64,000 nt of DNA from Cyanobacteria bacterium SZAS-4. Its GTDB lineage: Bacteria > Cyanobacteriota > Vampirovibrionia > Obscuribacterales > Obscuribacteraceae. The number at the start of each line of letters is the position of its first letter. The stretch's first letter is position 1. The stretch is taken from assembly GCA_018266255.1 (NCBI GenBank), contig JAFEAT010000017.1:143694-207693 (forward strand), in the 5' to 3' direction. The position numbers and the translations under genes are program-made. Shown here one piece after another: positions 23,561 through 31,736 of the stretch. The notes beneath the pieces were generated by a model. The model was given only the letters and a program-made list of their open reading frames with translations. It was not told the origin of the DNA and made no database searches.

Positions 23561-26434
23561 TTATTTTTGTTGTGATTGTTTAGCAGCCGCTTCAAGCGTC
23601 GCAAGACCCTGCTCGACATCAGTTAGATGCACTCGCAACATTCTGCGTCCTCTCTCAGCCAAAACTTGACCGTCGCCGCGGCATTGAGCTGCTTCAACAA
23701 CTCCGAAGGTGTACTTCTGACCTGGTACTTCCAGGTCATTTTTGTGATCGCAGGTGACCTGCAAGAAGACGCCGGTGTTTGGCCCGCCTTTATAGGCTTG
23801 ACCAGTCGAGTGTTGGAAGCGAGGACCAAAACCTAGGCAAGTAGCTACTTTCTTGAAGTCGCGAACGGCAACACGCACGTTTTGCAATTGCTGTTCGTGC
23901 TTGTCGTTCATCTCGATGTAAGCAAGAATCGCGAAGTAATCTCCGGCTTTCACACGTGATGTATGTGCCTTCAAGTAACCAGCGAGAGTTTTTGCGTTGG
24001 CACCGATCGCCGCGTTTAGTTCGTTGACGTTTCTGTCATCGGAGAACAGCTTCACGCCTTCGCCTTCATAGAATGGCTTCTCTTCAGGAAGTGCACCCTT
24101 CTTTTCGTAAGCTTCAGTGATTTCTTTGGTGGCAATCTTACTTGCTTCAACGTCAGGTTGATTGAATGCGTTGATCCCGATGATCGATCCGGCGACAGCA
24201 GTGGCAATTTCCCAGCGGAAGAATTCTTGTCCGATGCAGTAAATGTCTGGAACATTGATTCTTACAACTGGCTGCCCGGCTTTTTCCAACGCTTCTACTG
24301 CACGATCTTGTTCTGCGTCTGGAGCATTATCCAAACGCAAGTAAGCGAAGAATCTATCTTTACCGTAAACAGCTGGCAAGCCGATTGGCTCTCTGTCTAC
24401 TGGAACGATGCCTTTGCCGACTTTACCAGTTGACTCAGCCAGGAGCTGTTCCAACCATGCTCCGATGTCATTGATTCCAGGTGATGCGATCAAAGTCAGT
24501 TTGTCTCGTCCAGCCTTCGCCAGCAAACCAATCATCGTACCGAGCACCACACCAGGGTTTTCTTCGACAGCTGTCTCAGGTGAGCAGGCGCGCACCATCT
24601 CATCTGTTCGATCCAGGAATTTCTGCAGGTCGACACCGATCACCGCCGATGGCACCATGCCGAAGTTCGACAGTGCCGAGTAGCGTCCGCCGATGCCTTG
24701 AACACCAAAGAAAATCTTTCTGAACTTGTCTTTCTCGGCGACACCCTGCATCTTCGAACCCGGGTCGGTGATGGCGATAAACTGTTTGCCGGCCTTATCT
24801 TTGCCGACCAGATCCGCAACTTTTTTGAAGAAGTACTGTTTGTAGATGTTTGGCTCGAGTGTGCTGCCAGATTTGCTGGATACGATGAACAGCGTTTTGG
24901 CGATGTCGATCGATTTTTCCAACGTAGCGATCTGCTCTGGATCAGTTGAATCCAGAATCTTCAAATCAGGGAAACCAGCGATATGTCCAAATGTCTTGCT
25001 CATCACTTCAGGACAGAGGCTTGAACCACCCATGCCCAGTAGGACGGCATGTGTGAAGCCTGCTGATTTGATTTCAGCAGCAAAAGCTTTGATCGAATCA
25101 AGATCTTTGCGAATTTCTTCAGTGATCGGTAGCCAATCTAACCAGAGAGCTTCGTCTTCGTTAGTCCACAAGGATGCATCTCTCTTCCACAGCTTTTTGA
25201 CTTTGTCGCCTTCTTTCCACTCTTTCAAAGTGGCATGGAGAGCGCGAGTCTGGTCTTCTGGCAAGCGATAGCTGAATTGATCTTTCGCTGCTTTCAGTTC
25301 GCTGCGCTGTCTGGCGACAGTGTCAGTCAGTTTGTGAAAAGCGTCAGCAAACAGTTTGACGCCTTGAACGACTAGATTGTCGGTCACGTCTTTCATGGAG
25401 ATGTTCAACTTTTCCAAGTTGTCCATGACCTGGCGGGCGTCTTCTAGGTTTTCCGTCAATGTCTGTTGTGGTTTGCCATGTTTTCGAAAAGCTTCGAATG
25501 TGGCAGGAGGAATGGTGTTGACGGTGTCTTGTCCGATCAATTCGTCAATGTACATTGTGTCTGGATAGTTAGGATTCTTAGTGGAAGTGCTGGCCCAGAG
25601 AACTCTCTGAGTGTGTGCGCCTTTTCCTTTCAATTTTTCCCAACGGCTGCCAGAGAAAATTTGTGTGTAGCGCTCGTAGGTCAGTTTGGCATTAGCGACT
25701 GCTACTTGACCGAGCACACTGTTCAGTAGTTGTTTTTGAGTGTCGTCTTTGGTCTGAGCTAATCGAGCACTGACGATGGTATCGATGTCGGTATCGATGC
25801 GGCTGATGAAGAAGCTTGCCACGCTGGCTACGCTGCTGATGTCTCCGCCTTTGGAAGCAAGTGACTCAAGACCGGCGATGTATGCATCGGCGACTCGCTC
25901 GTACGTTTGCTCTGAAAAGAGTAGGGTGACGTTAATGTTGATGCCGTCTGAAATTAGTTCGCGGATAGCAGGAATGCCTGCTTCGGTAGCTGGAACCTTG
26001 ATCATCACATTCGGTCTTGCTACTTCCTTCCACAGCTTTTTCGCCTCAGCGAGCGTAGCTTTTGTGTCGTTAGCGATCAATGGTGATACTTCCAAACTGA
26101 CGTAGCCATCACGTTTGTTGGTTTCAGTGTAAACAGGTAGTAGTATGTCAGCGGCGTCTTGAATGTCGCGGATCGCCAACTTTTCGTAGATGCCGGCCGC
26201 ATCTAAATTGTTATCGCGGATTGATGCGATGAAGTCGTTGTAGTCAGAGCTGCTGCCGATTGCCTTTTCGAAAATGGAAGGGTTCGAGGTGATGCCACGC
26301 AGACCATCTTCGTCGATTAGTCGCTTCAGTTCGCCGGTCGTGATCAGACTTCGTTGAATATAGTCGAGCCACACCGATTGACCGAACTTTTGCAAATCTT
26401 TCAACGGGTTGACCAAGGCTTTGACGGTACTCAT
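23561..26434 (-). CDS. tal-pgi: Bifunctional transaldolase / glucose-6-phosphate isomerase
   Basis: About 957 residues from the ATG at 26434, which has AGGAGA seven bases upstream; an in-frame upstream extension lacks family similarity. Residues about 1-375 are transaldolase: WLDYIQRSL, the GITSNPSIFEKAI motif and the Schiff-base Lys in NVMIKVPATEAG. Residues about 385-957 are phosphoglucose isomerase with SIS folds: GMGGSSLCPEV, VSSKSGSTLEPN and the GIGGRYSALSNFG signature. The fusion joins non-oxidative pentose phosphate flow with fructose-6-phosphate/glucose-6-phosphate exchange. It heads the operon with gnd and glk. Fusions of this kind are known in other bacteria. Confidence 0.95.
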   Translation of the reverse strand: MSTVKALVNPLKDLQKFGQSVWLDYIQRSLITTGELKRLIDEDGLRGITSNPSIFEKAIGSSSDYNDFIASIRDNNLDAAGIYEKLAIRDIQDAADILLPVYTETNKRDGYVSLEVSPLIANDTKATLAEAKKLWKEVARPNVMIKVPATEAGIPAIRELISDGININVTLLFSEQTYERVADAYIAGLESLASKGGDISSVASVASFFISRIDTDIDTIVSARLAQTKDDTQKQLLNSVLGQVAVANAKLTYERYTQIFSGSRWEKLKGKGAHTQRVLWASTSTKNPNYPDTMYIDELIGQDTVNTIPPATFEAFRKHGKPQQTLTENLEDARQVMDNLEKLNISMKDVTDNLVVQGVKLFADAFHKLTDTVARQRSELKAAKDQFSYRLPEDQTRALHATLKEWKEGDKVKKLWKRDASLWTNEDEALWLDWLPITEEIRKDLDSIKAFAAEIKSAGFTHAVLLGMGGSSLCPEVMSKTFGHIAGFPDLKILDSTDPEQIATLEKSIDIAKTLFIVSSKSGSTLEPNIYKQYFFKKVADLVGKDKAGKQFIAITDPGSKMQGVAEKDKFRKIFFGVQGIGGRYSALSNFGMVPSAVIGVDLQKFLDRTDEMVRACSPETAVEENPGVVLGTMIGLLAKAGRDKLTLIASPGINDIGAWLEQLLAESTGKVGKGIVPVDREPIGLPAVYGKDRFFAYLRLDNAPDAEQDRAVEALEKAGQPVVRINVPDIYCIGQEFFRWEIATAVAGSIIGINAFNQPDVEASKIATKEITEAYEKKGALPEEKPFYEGEGVKLFSDDRNVNELNAAIGANAKTLAGYLKAHTSRVKAGDYFAILAYIEMNDKHEQQLQNVRVAVRDFKKVATCLGFGPRFQHSTGQAYKGGPNTGVFLQVTCDHKNDLEVPGQKYTFGVVEAAQCRGDGQVLAERGRRMLRVHLTDVEQGLATLEAAAKQSQQK

Positions 26435-26757
26435 CCTGACTCTCCTGCTACGTTTCGTGAAACTGTGGGACGCCAGCTCAGCTTTCGCCTGAACTAGTTC
26501 GAGTGACCTCCTGAAGCGATGAGACGACGCACACCGACGGCTTCTAGGCAGGTCCAGATGTCTCAAGATAGCAGATCTAAATATGCAACCCGCAAAAATT
26601 AATGACATTGCTATTTTGCTATTGCTTTCTCTTTACAGGCGGCAGCGGGTAAATTCAGGTTGTGAAGTGGATTTTTTCTGGTCGCTGTGTGCTTTGCAAT
26701 CAGCAGGGGATGTCATAAGGAGCGTCTTATATATTCGACAAGAGCCGAATCGGTCGC
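26435..26757. other. Intergenic region upstream of the sugar-phosphate operon
   Basis: About 320 bases between the tal-pgi start and the stop of the DUF4239 gene, both on the minus strand. It should hold the operon promoter and the end of the Tex operon. I see no strong terminator hairpin. A short plus-strand open frame at 26583-26777 lacks a ribosome binding site and coding character. Confidence 0.35.
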
Positions 26758-27615
26758 CTAAGGAGCAGGTGGCATAGCTGGCTTCACTATCGGCTTTGAC
26801 CCAGTCGCCGTTTTCTCAACTGCTTTTCGCTCTGCTCGCTCTTTCAGAAGTGTTTGAATCATTCTTTGATCGTAGCGAAAACCGTCTGGCTGGATTTTTA
26901 AGTCGCCTCTATACGGGTTGCTGAAGAGAACGACTAGCATAACGTTCAGTGACAGGCACAGTGAAACCAGCGCGGTCATTGCGATGTGAGCGATTGCGTT
27001 TTCGACGCCGAAGAAGTAGGTGAAGAGCACTGTGCAAATACCACCAACGATGAGTACACCCCACAATATTTCAGAAATTCCACCACGAGTGCTGACAACC
27101 CGAAACCGACGAGCATCGGCTAGCTGACCGAGAGTTGTGAGAGCTGTGCTGTAGCAGGCGATTTCTCTATTAGTAACTGGCTCGTAGGATCCAAGTGTCT
27201 GCCAGACCTTACGCAGAGGCACCACACTTCCTTCTGTGAAACTGGCACGCGGAACGTCGGATCCCCACTCTTTTTCCAGCACCACATCAACGTACTCGGC
27301 GATGCCTTCCGATAGTTTATCTCTGGTGGCAGGGGCTAGTGCCTGACCCAGCAAAAACATATCTGCTGCGGCGTTTGCTTCAGTCTCTGCCATTAGCTGG
27401 GCTTGCTGATATTTACTTTGCACATCTACGACGATCAGCCCCAGCAACACCGCATATAGTGTGCCAATGACAGACAACAAATAACCGGCTACTTCGTGAT
27501 GAGACTCAAGTTTGGTGACGTGAAATATCTTTCGCACCCACAACATTCCTAAGATGGAACCGAGGGTGCCTCCGAATACCACAATAATGCCGACTATCCA
27601 AGAGCCAACGACCAT
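26758..27615 (-). CDS. DUF4239 membrane protein (bestrophin-like)
   Basis: About 285 residues from the ATG at 27615, which has GAGG seven bases upstream; a GTG directly before it is in frame. The protein has two N-terminal membrane segments (about 5-25 and 43-63) and two more near 185-235, around a soluble helical middle. SHHEVAGYLLSVIGTLYAVLLGLIVVDV and ETEANAAADMFLLGQ are typical of the DUF4239 family. That family is compared with bestrophin-like channels, but its function is not established. It follows the tex gene by 24 bases and is probably in one operon with it. Confidence 0.88.
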   Translation of the reverse strand: MVVGSWIVGIIVVFGGTLGSILGMLWVRKIFHVTKLESHHEVAGYLLSVIGTLYAVLLGLIVVDVQSKYQQAQLMAETEANAAADMFLLGQALAPATRDKLSEGIAEYVDVVLEKEWGSDVPRASFTEGSVVPLRKVWQTLGSYEPVTNREIACYSTALTTLGQLADARRFRVVSTRGGISEILWGVLIVGGICTVLFTYFFGVENAIAHIAMTALVSLCLSLNVMLVVLFSNPYRGDLKIQPDGFRYDQRMIQTLLKERAERKAVEKTATGSKPIVKPAMPPAP

Positions 27616-27639
27616 CACACTACCTCAACTTTCCCGACT

Positions 27640-29811
27640 TCATTTTGCTCCCAAGTTCTTCATGCTCAGCGAAATTCTCTTGCGATCGGCGTCCACGCTC
27701 ATAACTTTCACTTTCACTTTTTGCTGCACTTTGACCACGTCAGCAGGAACTTTAACAAATTTGTCGGCAAGTTCGCTGATATGCACCAGTCCATCTTGAT
27801 GAACGCCGATATCGACGAAAGCACCAAATGCAGTGACATTGGTGACCACTCCGTCCATAATCATGCCGGTTTTTAGATCGTTGATCGTGTTGATTCCATC
27901 GGCAAATTCAACCTGCTCGAAACGGTCTCTCGGATCGCGCCCTGGCTTTGCTAGTTCGTTAACAATGTCTTTTAGAGTCGGGAGACCGATTTTGTCGGTG
28001 ATGTATTTATTGATATCGATTTTTCTGCGCAACTCTTCTTTTTGCAGCAGCTCAGCAACCTTGCAGCCCAGGTCTGCCGCCATTGCATCTACAACACTGT
28101 AACTTTCTGGATGTACAGCGCTTGTGTCGAGTGGGTTTTTTCCGTCATGAATACGCAAAAACCCCGCCGCTTGTTCATAAGCTTTGGCACCAAGTCGCGC
28201 CACTTTTTTGAGTTCGGTGCGACTCTTAAACGCGCCGTTCTCTTCTCTGTGTTTAACGATATTACCGGCAAGTTGCGGTCCAAGCCCTGACACGTATGTA
28301 AGCAACTGTTTGCTGGCAGTGTTCAGTTCCACACCAACACTGTTGACACAGCTGGTCACTGCGTCGTCCAGGCTCTTCTGGAGAGCGGTTTGATCGACGT
28401 CGTGTTGATATTGCCCTACACCAATAGACTTTGGCTCGATTTTGACGAGTTCAGCCAACGGGTCCATCAACCGTCTTCCTATGGAGACCGCACCGCGCAC
28501 TGTCAGGTCCAAATTTGGAAATTCTTCTCTCGCAACTTCGGAAGCTGAATAGATAGAGGCACCACTTTCGTTCACCATGACAATCGGGATCTTGCTGCCG
28601 TCAGATTTTTTGAGAAGCAATTTTTTGATAAAAGATTCGCTCTCTCTTCCGGCTGTGCCATTCCCAATTGCAATCGCCCCAATATTATGCTTCTGACACA
28701 GTTCGATCAACTTCTTACCAGCAGATGAACTGGACGCTTCCTTGGCTGCCTCAGCCTCATGCAAATAAATAACATCGTGGTGGAGAAGCTTTCCTTGTTG
28801 GTCTAAGACAGCGAGTTTGCATCCGGTTCGGAAGCCTGGATCGACAGCTAACATTGGCACCTGCCCCAGAGGTGGTGCCATAAGCAATTGTCGGATGTTG
28901 TCTGAGAATACTTTGATCGCTTCGATATCAGCTTTTGCCTTGTAGAGTTGTCTGATTTCTGTCTCCATCGATGGTGCCAACAATCTCTTGTAGCAATCGG
29001 CCAACGCCAGTTTGATTTGTTCAGCGCATGGGTTGCGCCGTTTGATCAAGAAGTTTTCCAACTGTTTGATCAGGTCATCAGACTGTGGACCTACTTCAAC
29101 TTTTAACAGTCCTTCTTTCTCTCCGCGCAGCAGCGCGAGAACACGATGAGAGGGTGCAGATTCAATGGGCTCGGACCAATCGTAATAGTCTTTGAACTTG
29201 ACTGCGTCTGTATCTTTGCCGGATACAACTGTGGACTTGATGTTGCTTTTCTTTGTCCAAAAGTGTCGTGCTTGCGTTCTTACTTGCTGGTTTTCGTTAA
29301 TCCATTCAGCAATGATATCCCTGGCACCACTGAGTGCGTCATCTGCACTGGCAACCCCTTTCTCTTCACTGATGAAGTTCTCTGCAGTCTTCCTTGGATT
29401 ATCGAGGGCGCAATCGAAGATTTCCTGAGCCAGCGGTTCAAGACCCTTCTCTTTAGCCGCCATCGCCTTAGTGCGCCGTTTTGGTCTATATGGCAGGTAA
29501 ATGTCTTCCAGCTCCACCATGGTTTTGGCGACAATCACTTTCGTTTTCAATTCATCACTTAAAAGCGATCGCTCTTCAAGCGACTTCAAAATCGCTTCTC
29601 GGCGTTTGTCTAGATCGTCTAGTTGGATCAACCGGTCACGAATTGCCAGCACTTGCACTTCATCGAGCGAATTGGTCGCTTCTTTTCTGTAGCGTGCAAT
29701 GAAAGGCACAGTGCCTCCTTCGTTCAAAAGGTCTGCGGTCGCTTGCACTTGTTTGGCGCTCAAGCTCAATTCATTGGCGACTATGGAGATATTGTCAGTA
29801 GCGTTGCTCAA
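27640..29811 (-). CDS. tex: Tex-family RNA-binding transcription accessory protein
   Basis: A 723-residue protein, close to the usual length for Tex. It has the N-terminal helical part with VPFIARYRKEATNSLDEVQVLAIRDR, the YqgF/RuvX-like nuclease fold (AVDPGFRTGCKLAVLD, then IAIGNGTAGRESE), and a helix-hairpin-helix stretch (YVSGLGPQLAGNIVKHREENG). A C-terminal S1 domain reads GMIMDGVVTNVTAFGAFVDIGVHQDGLVHISEL. Tex binds RNA and affects transcription and tolerance to stress. The start is TTG with AGGA seven bases before it. It is the middle gene of a probable three-gene operon with the unknown protein upstream and the DUF4239 gene downstream. Confidence 0.96.
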   Translation of the reverse strand: MSNATDNISIVANELSLSAKQVQATADLLNEGGTVPFIARYRKEATNSLDEVQVLAIRDRLIQLDDLDKRREAILKSLEERSLLSDELKTKVIVAKTMVELEDIYLPYRPKRRTKAMAAKEKGLEPLAQEIFDCALDNPRKTAENFISEEKGVASADDALSGARDIIAEWINENQQVRTQARHFWTKKSNIKSTVVSGKDTDAVKFKDYYDWSEPIESAPSHRVLALLRGEKEGLLKVEVGPQSDDLIKQLENFLIKRRNPCAEQIKLALADCYKRLLAPSMETEIRQLYKAKADIEAIKVFSDNIRQLLMAPPLGQVPMLAVDPGFRTGCKLAVLDQQGKLLHHDVIYLHEAEAAKEASSSSAGKKLIELCQKHNIGAIAIGNGTAGRESESFIKKLLLKKSDGSKIPIVMVNESGASIYSASEVAREEFPNLDLTVRGAVSIGRRLMDPLAELVKIEPKSIGVGQYQHDVDQTALQKSLDDAVTSCVNSVGVELNTASKQLLTYVSGLGPQLAGNIVKHREENGAFKSRTELKKVARLGAKAYEQAAGFLRIHDGKNPLDTSAVHPESYSVVDAMAADLGCKVAELLQKEELRRKIDINKYITDKIGLPTLKDIVNELAKPGRDPRDRFEQVEFADGINTINDLKTGMIMDGVVTNVTAFGAFVDIGVHQDGLVHISELADKFVKVPADVVKVQQKVKVKVMSVDADRKRISLSMKNLGAK

Positions 29812-29844
29812 CTTAATTTCCTATGTGCAAGAGATCTACCAAGC

Positions 29845-30558
29845 TCACATCGTGCCACCCTCTGGCCAATTTGACCAGTGCGTATTCGGTGGAGATGTAG
29901 GCGAGTAAGCTGAGGCGTCACCGGTGCGCAAAACAGACGCAATCAATTGAAAAGTTTCGTTTGCACTGGGCAAGTCGTCACCGGCTAAATCGGGATGGTG
30001 CCATTCATTCAATGTCAGAATGCAAGGAAGGTCTTTGGGAATTTGGCGTCTCAGCTCCTTTTCTGTGGCAAAAAACAATTCACGATATTTTGGCAAAAGA
30101 CTTCGCAAAAGCTCCGTTCCACTTGCTTGAGTGTCTGTCATCTCGATGCCAATTTCTGCAAGTGCTTCTGCTGTGCAATCGAAGTCAATCAACTGGTCGC
30201 GAACGAGAATTTGTCCTTTCGGTGCGCGTAGATACCAACCCGCTTCTGCTTCGAAAGTCGCATTACCCGGCGCATTGGCTGTCACCATGAGAAAGTCTTC
30301 CAAAGCTGAACCGGGATTGCGATATATACAATTTCCGTAGTAGCTTACGCAGTTGGTGATTCCATTGTGATCGCCCGCGCGCATGTGATATCCCAAATGT
30401 TCGATTACGATCGCCCAGCGAGTTTGGTCGGCGAATGCGTGCAATCGCACGTCGGCTGGATAAACGTAACCGTTATCCAACATCGGAAAATCAAATTTTA
30501 GAGCGCAGTCGTCCAGCTGCCCGAGAATTTCGGATTCACTGAAATTTGCAGGAGACAT
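29845..30558 (-). CDS. Conserved hypothetical protein (possibly DUF7003 family)
   Basis: A 237-residue soluble protein. The N-terminal stretch FSESEILGQLDDCALKFDFP with LDNGYVYPADVRLHAF and WAIVIEHLGYHMRAGDHNGITN is highly patterned and seems to belong to a widespread family of unknown role. I recall it as DUF7003 but cannot confirm the number. The ATG has GAGG seven bases upstream. It starts the operon that continues with tex (33 bases later). A strong terminator separates it from the exported threonine-rich protein gene upstream. Confidence 0.78.
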   Translation of the reverse strand: MSPANFSESEILGQLDDCALKFDFPMLDNGYVYPADVRLHAFADQTRWAIVIEHLGYHMRAGDHNGITNCVSYYGNCIYRNPGSALEDFLMVTANAPGNATFEAEAGWYLRAPKGQILVRDQLIDFDCTAEALAEIGIEMTDTQASGTELLRSLLPKYRELFFATEKELRRQIPKDLPCILTLNEWHHPDLAGDDLPSANETFQLIASVLRTGDASAYSPTSPPNTHWSNWPEGGTM

Positions 30559-30632
30559 TGATACCTCGGCCTGTTCGCAAACAACCTCGACATTGTTGCA
30601 TACTCACTCTTTGAACTTGCAAAATCCAGCAA

Positions 30633-30669
30633 GAAAAAACGCAGTCCCAACCGAGGCTGGAACTGCGTT
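30633..30669 (-). terminator. Intrinsic terminator of the exported Thr-rich protein gene
   Basis: On the minus strand, AACGCAGT and ACTGCGTT form an eight-pair outer stem, with an inner stem around a TCG loop, followed directly by TTTTCTT. It lies 18 bases after the stop of the gene at 30687-31475 and has all features of a Rho-independent terminator. Confidence 0.85.
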
Positions 30670-30686
30670 ATTACCGAGTTTGAGAC

Positions 30687-31475
30687 TTAGTTGTTGTCTT
30701 TACCGGCGTATTTTTCCAGTTCAGAAGCTACGCTGTCCATTTCTTTGTAGAACTTTCTGCTCGACACTGGGTCTAGCTCTCCGCTCGCGCTGTAAATGGC
30801 TTGGGTAGCACCGATAGCGTCGAGTTGATTTCTCAACTTCGATGCGCGTTCGTCGCTGAGACGACCTTCAAGGTAGTCTTTGATGATTCTTGCTTCAAGG
30901 TCTACGCGTCGCACTGAGAGGTCGTCCAGAACATAGATCTGTCCGTTCACAACGGTGAAGTGTGAGCCGGCGATGATCGGTTGATACACAGGAACACCTT
31001 CAACAACAACGCCGCCCAATGAAGTTCCGATGAAGTCCAGGTCACGCGCATAGGCTACAGCGCGCTCGTAACTGATAGTGTTGCTGCCTGTCTCTCTGGC
31101 GATACGCTTCAGCTCGTTCTTCATGGCTTCAGCTTTCTTTGCAGTGATGTTGCCTTTCGCGTGTGCAGCGTCGATCATTTTGTCAAGGTCTTTTCTGCGT
31201 GCGGTGATCGTCATGACAAGAACTTCTGGTTTAGCAGTTCTGAAGTAGACAGTGCCGCCTGTGGTGCCAGTGATGGGCACAGGTGCAACAGTTGTAGTGG
31301 TGGTGGATGTGGTGCCACCTGCAGTCGTCTGAACTACTGTCGCAGGAGCGCCCAGTGTCGTCACTTCCGTAGTAGTGGTCTGTGTGGTTGTCTCAGCCAA
31401 TGCTGGTCCGACCAAGCCAATAGCTGTCAGCAGTGCTGCGACTACCGCCGGTGTTCTGTAGGTTTTGTATTGCAT
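30687..31475 (-). CDS. Exported Thr-rich protein of unknown function
   Basis: A 262-residue protein with a signal peptide (YKTYRTPAVVAALLTAIGLVGPALA). It is followed by a Thr/Val-rich low-complexity stretch (about 28-70, with TTTTTEV- and STTTTTV-like runs). The rest (about 75-262) contains two related helical blocks, KDLDKMIDAAHAKGNITAKKAE and VDLEARIIKDYLEGRLSDERAS, which look like a duplicated module. A beta-type segment lies between them (VYQPIIAGSHFTVVNGQIYVLDD). The ATG has GGGAGGGG upstream. It is monocistronic with its own terminator. The family is not recognised. Confidence 0.82.
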   Translation of the reverse strand: MQYKTYRTPAVVAALLTAIGLVGPALAETTTQTTTTEVTTLGAPATVVQTTAGGTTSTTTTTVAPVPITGTTGGTVYFRTAKPEVLVMTITARRKDLDKMIDAAHAKGNITAKKAEAMKNELKRIARETGSNTISYERAVAYARDLDFIGTSLGGVVVEGVPVYQPIIAGSHFTVVNGQIYVLDDLSVRRVDLEARIIKDYLEGRLSDERASKLRNQLDAIGATQAIYSASGELDPVSSRKFYKEMDSVASELEKYAGKDNN

Positions 31476-31736
31476 GAACGTTCCCCTCCCAAGAGATTTT
31501 GACCCGCTGGTGATCAGACCGACCCCAATGAGTAATTGATTGCGGATGAGCTGCCGTTGACGGACCTGTTTTTACGAAAGTTCCAACTGGAATTTCACGT
31601 CGATACAATCCGCAATGCAGAGATTCTACAGCGTATGTGCCACCGTTTTGGATGCCAAGCCCTGGAATTGTACGGTGGCCTAATCGAAAACAAAGTTGTA
31701 GCTGATTAGCAACGAGCCATATCAGGCACCGCCACC

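Noticed and set aside
26583..26777. Plus-strand open frame in the intergenic region upstream of tal-pgi
   Set aside because: No ribosome binding site, no similarity, and it runs into the convergent DUF4239 gene.
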